Shown here: positions 12,219 to 24,545 of the stretch, in pieces | How positions within the stretch are numbered: position 1 is the stretch's first letter | Layout: the number at the start of each line of letters is the position of its first letter | NCBI GenBank assembly: GCA_028023455.1 | Contig: JAQFVV010012575.1 | Coordinates: 988,517 to 1,052,516, forward strand | Length of the DNA: 64,000 nucleotides | From: Epiperipatus broadwayi | Taxonomy: Eukaryota > Onychophora > Udeonychophora > Euonychophora > Peripatidae | Direction: 5' to 3' | Translations under genes and position numbers: made by a program | The notes under the pieces: generated by a model | The model's input: only the letters and a program-made list of their open reading frames with translations | Database searches by the model: none | What the model was told of the DNA's origin: nothing

Positions 12219-13077
12219 TTAGTTTCTCGCATACTTCCGAATTTTACTTCTTAATTTTTCCGGTGATGTCGCAGCAATCAAAATATTGTCATAATATGGT
12301 GTCACTCCTTCCAGGCCTTGTAATATTGAATTTATTTTTGCTTGAAATATGTTTGGAGCTGATGTAATTCCAAAAGGGAGATGATTACATTTGAATAATC
12401 CAAAAGGGGTCGTAATTGCCAATAACTGAGCTGTATCATCCATAACTTTTAGTTGGTGATATGCCGAATTTAAATCTAATTTTGCAAAATTTTTTGCTTT
12501 AGCTAGATTACTGAGAATTTCAGGTACATTCGGCACCGGGTAAGCTCCTTTATTAAGATACTTATTTACTGTTGTTCTATAATCTCCACACAGCCTAATT
12601 TTTCCATCTGGTTTTGTTAACACCACAATCGGCATGGCCCAATCCGCCTCCTCGATTGGGGATAACACGTCTTTTTTAACTAATGCTTCTATTTTTTCCT
12701 CTACTAACTGCCTTTGGGCAAATTGTATTTTTCTCAGTTTACAAATAATCGGTTTAGCATTTTCATTTAAGTGCAAGTCAATGGGCTTTGATTTTATCAA
12801 ATCTAAATCTTCAGTAAATAAATTCGGATATAACTCTATCATTTCGTTTTCAACCGAGACCTTTTTAACTATATTAATTTTAATGCCAAGTCTTTAAACC
12901 AGTTTTTTCCTATTAATGGAATAATATCTTTATCTACTATATATATAGGTAATTTGTAGTTTTTATTTTTAAAACCAACTATTACTTTGGATTTCCCAAT
13001 TAACTTGATCGGGTTCCCGTTTACATCTCTAATGTTAATGTTAGCTTTTTGTATTTTAATCTGAGGGCTGTGTGTGA
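12219..13077 (-). pseudogene. Element II RT palm and protease end
   Basis: The 207-codon RT frame (12219-12842) has LCGDYR, KLDLNSAYHQ and LPFGITSAP. The catalytic box reads YYDN instead of YYDD, because the codon at 12285-12287 is Asn (element I: Asp at 7667-7669). That change alone should abolish polymerisation. The 12869-13077 frame holds the protease-RT linker, separated by a one-base loss near 12886. The RT frame ends at the same thumb frameshift as element I. Confidence 0.87.
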
Positions 13078-13236
13078 AACTAGATCTGTCCTTCACTGAC
13101 GATAGCAAATAGCTTGAAATCATGATATGAAGGTGGAAATTAAGTTAGAGATAGTGAAATACTCGCTCTGACGTTTATGTAAACAAACGCTTGAAGGTGT
13201 TTTTGGTATAACGCCATCTATAGTCATATATATATA
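13076..13236 (-). mobile_element. Truncated copy of the 52.4-kb foldback MITE
   Basis: Read on the minus strand from 13236, the order matches the element at 52431-52614. The landmarks are TGACTATAGATGG (against TGATCAATAGATGG), TACC, GTTTGTTTACATAAA, CAGAG, CACT-TCTCT and GATTTCAAGCT-TTTGCT. The opposite terminal arm is missing: the copy stops at GATCTAGTTTC, where element II begins. A (TA)n tract lies at the outer end in both copies. Confidence 0.65.
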
Positions 13237-15660
13237 GTAGATATTTTTTACATTTCCTGGAATATAATAATATAGCAAAAAATTAAATAATTCTGGATTT
13301 AAAATAAAATTTTGTTATAAATTAAACATTTAAAAGATCTAATAAATATTTTATTGAATTCTGATTTTGAAATTTAAACATAAGCATGTTTTTTGATAAT
13401 TGTAAAACTGGCTTCTATTCTATTTTGACAGTTTTTAATTAATTAATTGGTAAATTTTTATTTGTATATTACATTGTAATAAAAATTTCAAAGTTGTTTT
13501 TAAAAGGATTAAAATTGGTTTTAAGCAAGATAAGGATTAGACAAAAAAATTCTGTTTTCAATTAAGATTTTTTTTATCACTTTAGATGACTCTTATAAAA
13601 AGGGTTGAAAAAATATCAGTTGAGTTCTAGTTTTAATATTTTGAGAAGCAGTTGGCTGGTAATGTTGGTGTTTGGAGATTTATAAAAATATAGCTCGCAT
13701 AAACATGTAGCTGAAATCTGGCCAGTAAATCCAGAATCTGCTACTAGTTCTCTTTTGAAGGAGTATTGATTCACCTGAAGTCTGAGTCTATTTTCAATGA
13801 GTCATTAGCCTGTACAAATGAGGACAAAACAGCTTGCCTGAAGTCAATGTGGAACCAACTACAGAACAACCCTTTACCTAAATATATTTTCCTGATGATG
13901 ACAATACCTGAGTTATACTTTTCCTGATAGGACTATAAACCAGTCTTTCAAAGAAAAACTTACCAAAAAATCTCATCAGTTGATGAAGAAGTGGTTAGAT
14001 ATATAAAAGCATAGAACCACTGACAAATGCATCACATTATATATATATAACATAAGTTGTTTTAAATAATGCATTTTTAAAAAAAATGATATTCTAAAAA
14101 GTAAGATATATAATAAAGAACATTATTATCTTAAATTGTTTAAACTCTATATTTTTTAAAAAAGAGTAATGCAAATAAATAACTCTGCTTTCATTAAAAA
14201 AATCTAAGAGTCAAAATTAACATTTAAAAGATATTTAAAATCTTTTAGAGAAGCAACTAGTGATCATGAGATATATATAGAACAATATGATTTAAAATAA
14301 TCATTTGTTGAAAGAATATTATTAAAGACATTTATTTAAAAAGGAAAACTTTTATTATGGTTTGTCAAAGAATTAAATAAAATGATTCACATTTTTTAAT
14401 ACTTTCAATATTTAATTAATTATGAAAGTATATTTTGAATAACTTTTATTTATGTGACAAATTAAAATGGGTAATATAAACATCAATGTGCACATACATT
14501 CCTATGTGAACAGTATATATGTTAAATCAAGAATTAATTACATATCATAAAATTAATGATTTTATTTTGATAAAAATGAAATATATAATATAGACATTAA
14601 CATGTGCCTGCAATTTAATATGCACACACATATATGTTAAATATGTTATTACATATTATAAAAATTAATATCATTTATTATTTTGACAATTTGAAAGTGA
14701 CAACTAAAAAATGTTATTCTGTAACAAGTCAAACATGTTCAGAAATTACACACATATGGATGCGTGCATATATATATAATTGAGTGGCAAATAAAACAAA
14801 TAGGTAAAATTTAATCTTTTTATTATTATTAAATATCAATTCAAACATGTTCATTTTGTATCAAACCTATTACCTGTGTACTGAATGGGCTTTAGGTAAA
14901 CCTAATGGAACAGATATATAAACCATAACAGTAACATAAATTTGGTATATTAATATTGTAAATCAAAATGTTAACTTAAGTTTTGTTTGTTAATTAAAAT
15001 CAGAAGTCGAGTGTATAGACATATTATAGAGACCTTAACTTTATTTTTTTATTGTTATTAAAAAACTTAAATTCAATTGTTGAAATTGTATCGTATCATT
15101 ATCGCTTGGTCACTGTAACAATAATTGAGCTTGTGTTCTGAACTAGATTTGTGCACAATGGTCAGTTATATAAATGGGGATATATATTAACCTTTTAACC
15201 GCTAATTATATTATTGGTTGTATGAGGTAAAAATCAAATCTTTTAATTGGCCAACTCACAAACTGAAGACAAAGCCTATTGTTAAAACATATTCGCCTAT
15301 AATATTAAATTCAACTCAGATACATTTATAAAAAGTCTATTACTAATTTTTCAGGTTATGAAGAGAACGAAAGTTCTTTCAAAAATAAATTGCTATTTAT
15401 TTATTCTAAAATATTCAATTTCGGCAACATAAAAGCTATAATGTAAACAAAAAGGTTGACTTTTACGTTATAGAAAAGTAAATATTTCTTTTTACTAAAT
15501 CTTCAATATTTTTACTAAAATCTTCAATTTTTTTCAAAAATAATTTTGTTTTTTTATTATTCTCTCTGAAAATAATTTGTAATTTCCGTAAATATAATTT
15601 TATAATACTTTAAATCATATTCGAAATGAAAATCTCAGCATTTTTCTTTATTTTCTTTGA
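13237..15660. other. Gene-free A+T-rich stretch
   Basis: There are no open frames of note and no RT, transposase or RNA-gene motifs. It holds short TA-rich runs (for example 14041-14050, 14770-14780) and scattered TTAATTAA blocks. I see no internal repeats longer than about 20 bp. Confidence 0.6.
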
Positions 15661-15935
15661 TCAGGCGGTTTCTTTGTTCTTTCCAGCCAATCAGAATGTC
15701 TTTTTCAGCTGAGAGCATGCTAAGAACCAATCACAACTCATGTTCTTTCTTTGTTTAGGTTTAAATGCGTTTTTTTTATTTTTTACTTGTAAAATAATTC
15801 GGAAGAGGGCACCATCTTACAGAACTTTTAAAAACCTATTCAATACCTCTCAAACGAATATTTTAGCATAAGAACTGGCAGAGTTAGAGTGACGTCAGAT
15901 GTCGACGAGGAGCTTCGTAAGAGGCGGGAAAAGGG
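15661..15935 (+). promoter_or_regulatory. Promoter-like cluster: two CCAAT boxes, CRE, E2F-like site
   Basis: CCAATCA occurs at 15687-15693 and again at 15727-15733. A full palindromic CRE (TGACGTCA) is at 15890-15897, and GGCGGGAA at 15923-15930. The segment is less A+T-rich than its surroundings and has several CpGs. No credible coding frame follows within 600 bp, so it could be a first-exon promoter with a distant gene, an LTR promoter, or chance. Confidence 0.3.
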
Positions 15936-16598
15936 TTAATGCTTAGGGGCATTTAGTTGATTTCAGATGGATGCTAAGATAATATTCTTTAAAGCCTCTG
16001 CTCAACATTTGATATAGTTAAGTTTATAGTTGACCAGTGAATTAATGGCCTAAGTGGCCAGAGTATACCCCTCAACATGCCTTAATGTCCTAGCATTATT
16101 GTTTTGATTCTTATGTATTCTGATGGATTATCACTTAGTTGATGCATCCAGGTTATGTTTAAATAACTGCCTCAAGCTGTTAAACACTTAATAGTTAGCT
16201 TGGTCTACAGGAAACCCATCAGAATATTGAGTGTTGATTCATATTTAAAATCCAGCTACAAGATGGAATGTTGATTTATTTTATTGTCATTCATGATGAT
16301 TATTTCTTTTGAGTATTATTTATACTGATGTTTACTTTTACATTGATAATGCTGATTAATGTATAGTTAATTATGGTTGCTCTGAGGAGTAACTGGGCTG
16401 ATCTCTCAATGATCACATGATCTAATATATTAAACATTACTTTAATATTTTACTTAAATATTATACCTTTTGTAAATTTTATTATTATTTGAAATATTTA
16501 TTTTTTGTAAATTAATTTGCCACCACCCCAAATCCCCTATCACATTACAAGTAATTGTGTGTTTTTATTAGTCTCTCTCTCTCTATATATATATATAT
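15936..16598. other. Gene-free stretch ending in (CT)n(TA)n
   Basis: No coding sequence is seen. It ends with a (CT)n then (TA)n tract (16571-16598) that hosts the LTR-like element beginning at 16599. Confidence 0.6.
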
Positions 16599-17986
16599 TG
16601 TAACGTTTTCAGTTGATCAAGCTATGTCAAAAAAGAAGAAAGTTATATTTCTATTCTAAAAACATAGCTATATTTCCTGATCAACTCGGCCTAGAATTAT
16701 TGCTAAGTACAATCGTGAGCTGACTCAGTTTTTAATTTCTACATGAGGGCGCCAGAGTCGTTAGACCCACTGAGTCGGCATCAAACATATTGTAACTCGT
16801 AAACTAAACAGAAAAAAAATGCTTTTAAACTAATCGGTATTGCATCATACCGTAACGAGAACTATTTTCTCCTTTTTGATTATTATTTCTGGGCTTGTTT
16901 AAATACATTGGCAAGGTAAATTCCATTTTAAATCCCACTAAACTAATAATAACTTTAATACTAAAAAGAATAATAACCATTATTAATAACACACAATGAA
17001 AAGGTTGATAAAAATATAATCTCTTTTATTCTAACAAACTAAAATATTTATAAGTTAGATTACGAATTAACCAAACTGGAAAGTACACACATGCTAATCC
17101 AGATAATGAATCGATTAACAAAAACAGTTAGATTAAATAATGAATGCAATTTAATAATGTTCCAAGATCTTGTATAAAATTCTTTATAAGAAAGTCCCTT
17201 GAATGTGAAAGTAAAGTCTATATCAGGATGGTAGTCTAAGCTTAGATAAATAATTGTTTGCAAACTTTTAAGTCACTATCAGGAAAATTTATTCTTAACT
17301 TACCGGTAAGTTCATGTAGGTTTATGGGGTCCCAGATCATGAAAATTTCCATTGGTCTCTCCTGCCGGCACCTTCCATTATTGTTCCGTTCTATAGCTGG
17401 AGAAAAGGCATGGTTGTACTGACCCTTTTATTGCAAAAAGCAGTCTTCACAAGTCCCGTTTCCATGCTTGCATGACAGCTTGGTACAGCAAGGGGCATAT
17501 CTGTGTAGAAGTATATTTCTTGCCACAGGTTATCCTCGTGGAAACCTCCAACTTTCAGAGACATACTTAGAAGTTAAAGAGAAGACCCAGATTGAAGTTG
17601 TCATCTCCTTTTTATATCGCGCTCCATTTTTGGAACTTCTGCGCACTCTTTTGTCTTTTTATCAGCGTATAAGATAATAATCTTACACACTCTCTCTTAA
17701 ATTTAAGTTACAAAGTTCTCTTTTTTTTTAGCATTATTCTTCCATCTTTAATTAGCTAAAATATTTTTCTTTTAGCTTATACTTTTGGAATTCTTTTAAT
17801 TTATCTGGATTAGTAATCTGTATGTCATTTATTCTTTCCAATTAGATAAAAAAAATAAGAATGACAATTTTAACCTTCATTGCACGTTTTAACAAAAATT
17901 ATACTAATCAAAAAAAAATCTAAATTTACTTTTTTAGCTTTTACCAAATGCCAATATATTTGTAACGTATATAAATAAACGTTACA
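16599..17986. repeat. Candidate solo LTR (1388 bp)
   Basis: It begins TGTAACG and ends CGTTACA, a 7-bp perfect terminal inverted repeat with TG/CA ends. It sits between two (TA)n tracts, so any short target duplication would be hidden. The last 26 bp form a hairpin (TGTAACGT...ACGTTACA). There is no coding frame; the open stretches inside are short. Base composition is mixed, with GC-rich islands at about 16740-16780 and 17320-17480. No second copy lies in this window, so it could be another TG/CA-bounded element. Confidence 0.45.
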
Positions 17987-18017
17987 ATATATATATATAT
18001 ATTGTGTATATATATAT

Positions 18018-20433
18018 TGTAACATCATATTTTGGTACAAAATATAAATAACTTGGAAGAACTAGTAAAAATTTCTCTCTATTCTTCCAGATGACTTGAT
18101 TATCATGGCTGGTATTTAGTATGCTTGTTCCTTGTGTTCAAATTTATTGAGCAGTGAGATTATAAAATTCCATTTTTCTTTTTCATTATTGTATAATTTT
18201 TTTAAATTTTTTCCCCCTTCTTCCCTTTCTTTCATATTCTAGTTTTTCTTTAATTCCAAACACTAAATCAGATAAACTGTGCTTAAACTAAATGTGAAAA
18301 ACAACAGCACATTACATGAAGTATAGTGAGATAAATAAATAAAAGTAATAATTATTCCTTGTTTTTCTCTTTAAATCATCCTAAAGATTATTTTGGTTTA
18401 ATCAAAAGGTTTATTTAATTTCCTTTAATTTAATTTATAGAATATGATAATTTGAACACATTTTTTCTTTCTTTTCATTTTCATTTTTTAAAACAGACAT
18501 GCAAATGAGAAGAAAAAATTAGAACTGTCAAAGAGATTTTTTTTGACAGAACTACTGTAATAACAGCCAGTGTAAAATAAAAATTGAAAATTTATTTTAT
18601 TTTCGCTTTTATTGTTAAGCATATAACAAAAAGGAAAACTTCTCTTTAAAAAAAGTTTGTAAAGATAAAGAAGAAAGCTAAATTAAAACTTCTTTTAAAT
18701 ACTTTAAGTTGTAACATTATTAAGTATAAACAGCAAAATGTATAGCTATATCCTAGCAAATCTGTTCAGCTCCCAGAACTATAGTTACTGATAATCTCCC
18801 ACTAAGTCTACACTTGAAATACACAGGAATTATTGTTAACCATAACAACAGGAATAGTGGTGCTAAAGGTCAGTCTAATTGAATTTTTTTATTGTTTACA
18901 AACTATAGTTTAGCCTCGAATAAAGTTTTACCTTTGTAACTTTAACATCCATAGTAGTGTTGTGAAAGTGAATAAAGTACTTAATCTTTAGATAAATTTT
19001 GCTTTCATGAAATTTAACATGTATGGGAGATAATATTTATTTTCATGACTTTTGACACTTTTAGGGTGTTATGTATGTGCAGAATACAATGCTGTTTTAA
19101 CCCTTTGTGTACTGTTATCTGGACAACGAAAAATTAATTGTGGTTTCCCTCTGAACTAATATTACAAATGACATTATCTACTTGAAATTACAATAGTGTT
19201 CAAAGTAATAACAGCTGACCAGAAAACTATTTTAACTATTATACTACTCATAGACAATTATTTCCTTTAACAATCATTCTTTGTCTTTGTCTTTCCTAAA
19301 TTAAAGGCATTAAAGCATTTCAATTTCACAATAACCACCAAAACAAAGCCATGCAATTTGATTAATTATCGAGAAAAAATTGATTAAAATACCTATCCCC
19401 ACTTTCAAATATCACAAATTTTCAGAGAATCTACATTTAGAGCAACTTATTTATAAATACTCCTTATAAATGGAGTTTCTATGTTATTTAAAAAAAGACG
19501 AAATATTTATTTGAATTATATTTGTCATTAAGTTTAAGAAGTGTGCTATTAATTGATGGACTAATAGCAAATGGATTAAGATAGCATGTATTTAACCTAA
19601 GTGAAATAATTCAATGAACATGGTTTTTATGTTTTATTGTATTTTATATTATCTTATAAAGATGTAGAGTTCATGGTGTATATAATTTCTTGTGTGAAAT
19701 AATTACTTGTTAACTCAGATGTAGAGATGAGACAAGAGTCAATATCGAAAACAGTGCTTGTGGAAGCATTTCATGATTAGTTCAATGAATCTATAACATA
19801 TCATTACACATGACTTAATCCAGAAAGGTTCTGTGCTTATACTCATGTTTTAATATTGCATAATATTTTTTATACTATGTGCTCTATAGTCAGCCTTTGT
19901 CTCAATAGTTTCTTGTAATAGAGTTTTTATTACATCTTTTGGTCTTGATTCATGCTTGTAAAACAGCATGGACCTTCCAATTTGGTAGATTAATGAGGGT
20001 GGTTTATTTCTTTATCTGGAAGTAAGCAATTATATAAATGTTGTTTGCAATTTTGTTATATTCTATATATCATTATGTGTTGGTGGTCCAATCTGCAAGA
20101 TAATTGTTTGCCATTTGATCTTATTCTTTATATCATTCTTTGCTGGTGGTTAATCAGCTGTACAATCATTGCCATTATTTTTGTATATTCTCTAAGTTTG
20201 TTTCAGTGCTGGTGGTTAATCTGCTGAACATTCTGTAATTATGTAAGTTGCTCTGATGTTGGTTTGAAGAACTCACAGGGTACTTACTGCTGATTACTCC
20301 TTGTGCAGATGGATATACCCATAGGTATATCACTGACCAATCATTATACAAATGTATGTGTAAGAAGAGTCTCCATATATTATAAAACTTACATTGTTTC
20401 ACTCCTCTTAATGTTTGTTGTATTGTGTTCTGT
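18018..20433 (+). repeat. Long direct repeat, left copy (candidate 5' LTR)
   Basis: It starts TGTAACATCATATTTTGG and matches 23007-26206 in the same order and orientation, apart from small indels, down to GTGTTCTGT. Upstream sequence differs completely, so the left edge is sharp and begins with TG. There is no coding capacity. Open frames at 20045-20500 occur because the sequence contains repeated GCTGGTGGTTAATC-like motifs. It lacks the 734-bp insertion found in the right copy. Confidence 0.8.
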
Positions 20434-21054
20434 TATGAGGCACAAAAGAGATTTTCAGTTACAGTTTTTGTCTTCCCAACATGAGGCCACAGTGTGCTGA
20501 AAACTGACTTTTTATTTATAGTTTTTGGCAACTTATAGTGTGAGGGTCATGATTTTCTGTGAATATTTGATGTGGAATAAAACATTCCAGCCCATTATTG
20601 GGTTACAACTTTGGTCTCCAATGTGATTCTGCATGACAAGCTATTTCAACTTTGATACTAACAAGACAGTCAGAACACATGTCTTTAAAATCTTTTAGTT
20701 TTTAATATTGCATATGAATATTTTTAGGTGACAAGTGCTCGATAATAATGGTAAAATAATAAATGTTTGTTTTCAATGTTGTTCCACTTCTTTTTGCCTA
20801 TATGGATTTCTGGTGACAATAGCAATAATATTTCAAAATATTCTAACAGACCTTATGATTAAATTGTGAGAAGCTACTATTATGGAAGGTTTATATGTGT
20901 TCATGATCATTGGTGAGGATTATAGTTGGGGTTTAAATACTTTTAGTGTAGATCTGATATGTACCACCTGAGATAGGTTGTTTGTGGTTATAATTTAAGG
21001 ATTGATTGACTTGAACAGATTTTAATTCTTAATTGTTATTAAACTATAGACATT
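20434..21054. other. Spacer between left long repeat and coiled-coil region
   Basis: No convincing gene is seen. If the flanking repeats are LTRs, the primer-binding site should lie just after 20433, but I see no standard PBS there (sequence TATGAGGCACAAAAGAG). Confidence 0.5.
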
Positions 21055-21119
21055 ATTGCAAAGAGGAGAATTGTGTTAAAAAACAGTGAAATATATTTAC
21101 TATTAGTAATAAAATACCC

Positions 21120-22540
21120 ATAAAGAGTAATTTTGAAGAGGTTAAAGATCTGGAAGGAACCCAAAGGATTGACAGTCTTGATATCCAAAAACAGTCTGTG
21201 CTGATATTTGAATGTATGGAGAATAAATTGGACAAGCAGTCTATGAAGTTAGAAGAGCAATGTATGAAAATAGAAGAGCAATCTCAGTCTCAAAAACAGA
21301 TGAACATAAAGTTAGAAGAGCATATCAGTCTCAAGAAAATATGAATATGAAATTAGAAGAGCAGTCTATAAAATTAGAAGAACAATCTCAGTCTAAAAAT
21401 AAGATGTTTTTGAAAATAAAGTTACCAGTTTAGATGTTATGATAATTGAATTTCAGAAATTTGTGAAATAAAACATAGAAGCTGCCAGAATCAAAACAAT
21501 GAAGGAATTTAACCAGAAATTTCAGTTATTAAAAAATAGCTGTAAAGCAACCAAAGGCAAATTAGATTAAAGCTAAAGGAAATTAAGGCTGGCTTCCTTG
21601 ATTATAAGAAGGATTTAGAAGTTCAGCTAGAAGAAATTAGAAATAAGTTTATAATCCATAAAGAGAAGATAGATGGTAGACTGGAAGCTTGAAATATGAA
21701 CAGTAGATTCAAGGAGTCAATAGACACAAATAATAAAACAAATTAGTGTGATTAGTTGTAAGGTTCAGAAAGTGGAGTCCCAGTCAGACCAGTTCATAAG
21801 TAAAATTAAGGCTGAGATAGATGCTAAGCTCCAAGATATGAGTAAGAATCATTTAACATTTGAAAAAGGTATATTTAAGTCCACGAGTGAATCCACAGCA
21901 GACAGTAAAGTAGAATTGGGAAAGATTGAAAAATTACAGGATGAGACTGTAAAAAAGTCCAAAGTGGAGTTAAAAAAATTGATAAGGGTTAGTACAAAAT
22001 TTAGTGATGATTTAGAGAGAGTACCAGAAGAGTTAAAGAAAGTGAGAAGCACCAAGTGGGGCCAGATGAATTAAAGGAGTTTAAAGAAAAACAGAAAAAG
22101 ATGGTGGAGAATGTAGGGGTGTAGATGTACGTAGAGGCTAGGATGGAAAATATTCAGTCAAAAGTATTGGAGATTCAAAAGGCTCAAGAGAGAAACAGTA
22201 ATTACATTGACCAAGACACCACATATTATGTGGATAGAATAGAGACCTCTGGTAAAAAAGTTGTTGGTTCAGATGGTAATTTTATTGGTCCTGGTCGAAG
22301 ACAGATGTCCCCAAAGTTGTTAGGAAATGATTTTATAACCTAAGATATGAAGAGGACAGATGCTCCTATTGGTGGATCTATAGATTTTAAATTTTGGAAA
22401 ATTAGGCCATTTAAATGTGGAAAAGCTGCTATAAGTTCCCATACTTATTCAGTTGAAAATATTAATGTTATACTCATAAGAGGCTCTTATCATTGTAGGG
22501 GATACCAGAATAGGAGTTGTAGTTATAAATGACCAACTAT
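21120..22540 (+). pseudogene. Decayed coiled-coil coding region (gag-like leader?)
   Basis: All plus-strand frames here, pieced together across several stops and shifts, give charged heptad-rich protein. About 21129-21420 has repeated KLEEQS-type units (KLDKQSMKLEEQCMKIEEQ). About 21570-21695 reads as EIKAG-DLEVQLEEIRNKF. 21748-22074 is a 108-codon open frame with a similar Lys/Glu pattern, followed by 22125-22343 and 22347-22532. The last part has scattered Cys/His (FKCGK, YHCRG, RSC) but no true CCHC knuckle. Long coiled-coil leaders are common in gag proteins of some arthropod Ty3 elements, and the flanking long direct repeats fit that reading. I do not see protease or RT. A host coiled-coil gene fragment is the alternative. 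Confidence 0.5.
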
Positions 22541-22802
22541 TTATCTCAAGGTGAGTAATTATCTTGGTCTAGCTAGTAAGAATCAAAAAGGTGATCAACC
22601 TGCTATATTAGTGGGCATCCACCCATTCCTACAGAGAGTGTTAACACAAATACAATGCAAGTAGTCTAAAGTACACATAAGGCACATTAATATTGCTTAT
22701 ATATCAATGTAATGTAGTACCATAATCAGGTGAATGAGTAAAAAAATAGAAAAGAGAAATGTTGTTAGTGGATTGTGAATCTGATTAGGAAGCAAAGCAA
22801 GT

Positions 22803-23055
22803 TAGGATATGTTTTCATAAAGCTTAACAAAATAATTTCAGAAGAGATAAAAAAAAATTTTCATAGGGGGGTATAAACTGTACCCTTATATTTTGGAACA
22901 AAATATAAATAGTTTGGTAGAACTATGTTAGGATATATGTTTTCATAAAGCTTAATAAAATTATTTCAGAAAAGATAGAAATTGTTTCCACAGGGGAGAT
23001 GTAAACTGTAACCTTATATTTTGGTACAAAATATAAATAGCTTTGTAGAACTAAT
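22803..23055 (+). repeat. Tandem duplication, ~127-bp unit, at the right repeat's edge
   Basis: The segments 22803-22928 and 22929-23055 repeat one another. Each runs GGATATGTTTTCATAAAGCTTAA, a purine run (AGGGGGG or AGGGGAGA), AAACTGTA and TATATTTTGG-ACAAAATATA. Each unit therefore holds the end of the internal region, a polypurine-like tract and the first ~45 bp of the long repeat. Confidence 0.7.
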
Positions 23056-24545
23056 AAAAACTTCTCTATCTTCTTCCAGATATCTTGATTATTGTGGCTA
23101 ACATTTAGTATGCTTGTCCCTTGTTTCAAATTTATTGAACAGTGAGATTATATAATTCTATTTTTCTTTTTTTTATTGTATAATTTTGTTAAAATTTTAT
23201 TTCTCTTCTTCTCTTTTTACCATATATTAGTTTTTCTTTATTTCCAAACACTAAGTCAAATAAACTGTGGTTATCCTAAAAGTGAAAACCAACATCACAT
23301 TACATCAAGTATAGTGAGAGAAATAAAAAAAGTAATATTTATTCTTTGTTTTTCTCTTTAAATAATCCTAAAGATTATTTTAGTTTAAGTGAAGAATTTA
23401 TTTAATTTCTTTTAAATTAATTCATAGGATATGATAAGATGAAGACATGGTTTTTTTTTCATTTCATTTTCATTTTTTAAAACAGATATGCAAATGAGAA
23501 GAAATTTAATTAGCTAAGGAAAAATAGAACTGACAGAGATATTTTTTTGAAGAGGACTGATATAATGACAGCAACTGTATAATAAAAATTGGAATTTTTT
23601 TTTTGCTTTTACTATTAGACATATAATGAAAATGAATACTTCTCTTTAAAAAAAGAAGTTTGTGAAGATAAAGAAGGAAATTAAATTAAAACTTCTTTTA
23701 AATAATTTAAGTTGCAATATTATTAAGTATGAATAGCAAAATGCATAGCTAAATTCTAATAAATCTGTTTGGGTCCATCAGATGTAGAGGTAGTTTCTGA
23801 TAATCTCCCACAAAGTATACAACTGAAATACCCAGGAATTATTGTTAACCATGACAACAGGAATCACAGCTCTAAATGGTCAGTCTATTTGTAATTTCTT
23901 ATTGTTTACAAACTATGATTTAGCCTTGGGTAAATTTTACCTTCATAACTTTAGCTTTCATAAACTTTAACACATATGGGAAAGTTTTATATGAGCAGAA
24001 GGAAGTGCTGTATTTAATTTGGGATATAATCTTTATTTTCATGACTTTGACACTTTTAGTGTTATATATGTAATGCAATGCTGTTTTAATCCTTTAAGTG
24101 CTGTTGTCTGGACAACGAAAAATTAATTATGGGTTTCCTCTGAACTTATATTACAAATGACAGTGAGATTTATTTTTTTGAAATTATAATAGTATTCAAA
24201 GTAATAACAGCTGACCAGGAAACTATTTTAGCTGTTATAGCACTCGTGAAATCATTATTTGCTTTAATAATTATTATTTGTCTTCAACTTTCATAAATTA
24301 AAAGCAGTAAAGTATTTCAATTCCATGAAAACTCCCAAAACAAAGTCATGCAATTTCATTAATTTTCGAGGAAAATTTGATTAAAATACCTATTGTCACT
24401 CTCAAATATCACAGCTTCTCGGAGAACCTACTTGTAGAACAACTTATTTATAAATATTTCTTATAAAGGGAGATGAAGAAGCATATAATCAACTTTCAAG
24501 TTTCTATATTATTTTAATTACAGCCTTTCAAGCTAATTGAGTACG

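Larger units (their letters stand above)
10155..13077 (-). mobile_element. Ty3/gypsy element II, internal region truncated at its 5' side
   Basis: This is a near-copy of element I from the polypurine tract to the middle of the protease. Homology stops abruptly at about 13077 (element I continues GGATATTTCC; here it reads AAACTAGATC). Gag, zinc knuckles, the protease active site and the 5' LTR are missing. Because it shares an LTR and several lesions with element I, it is better read as part of the same array than as a separate insertion. Confidence 0.9.

Noticed and set aside
20045-20500. Short frames with repeated CWW motifs
   Set aside because: They come from repeated TGCTGGTGGTTAATC-type DNA inside the long repeat, and the right repeat copy does not preserve them.
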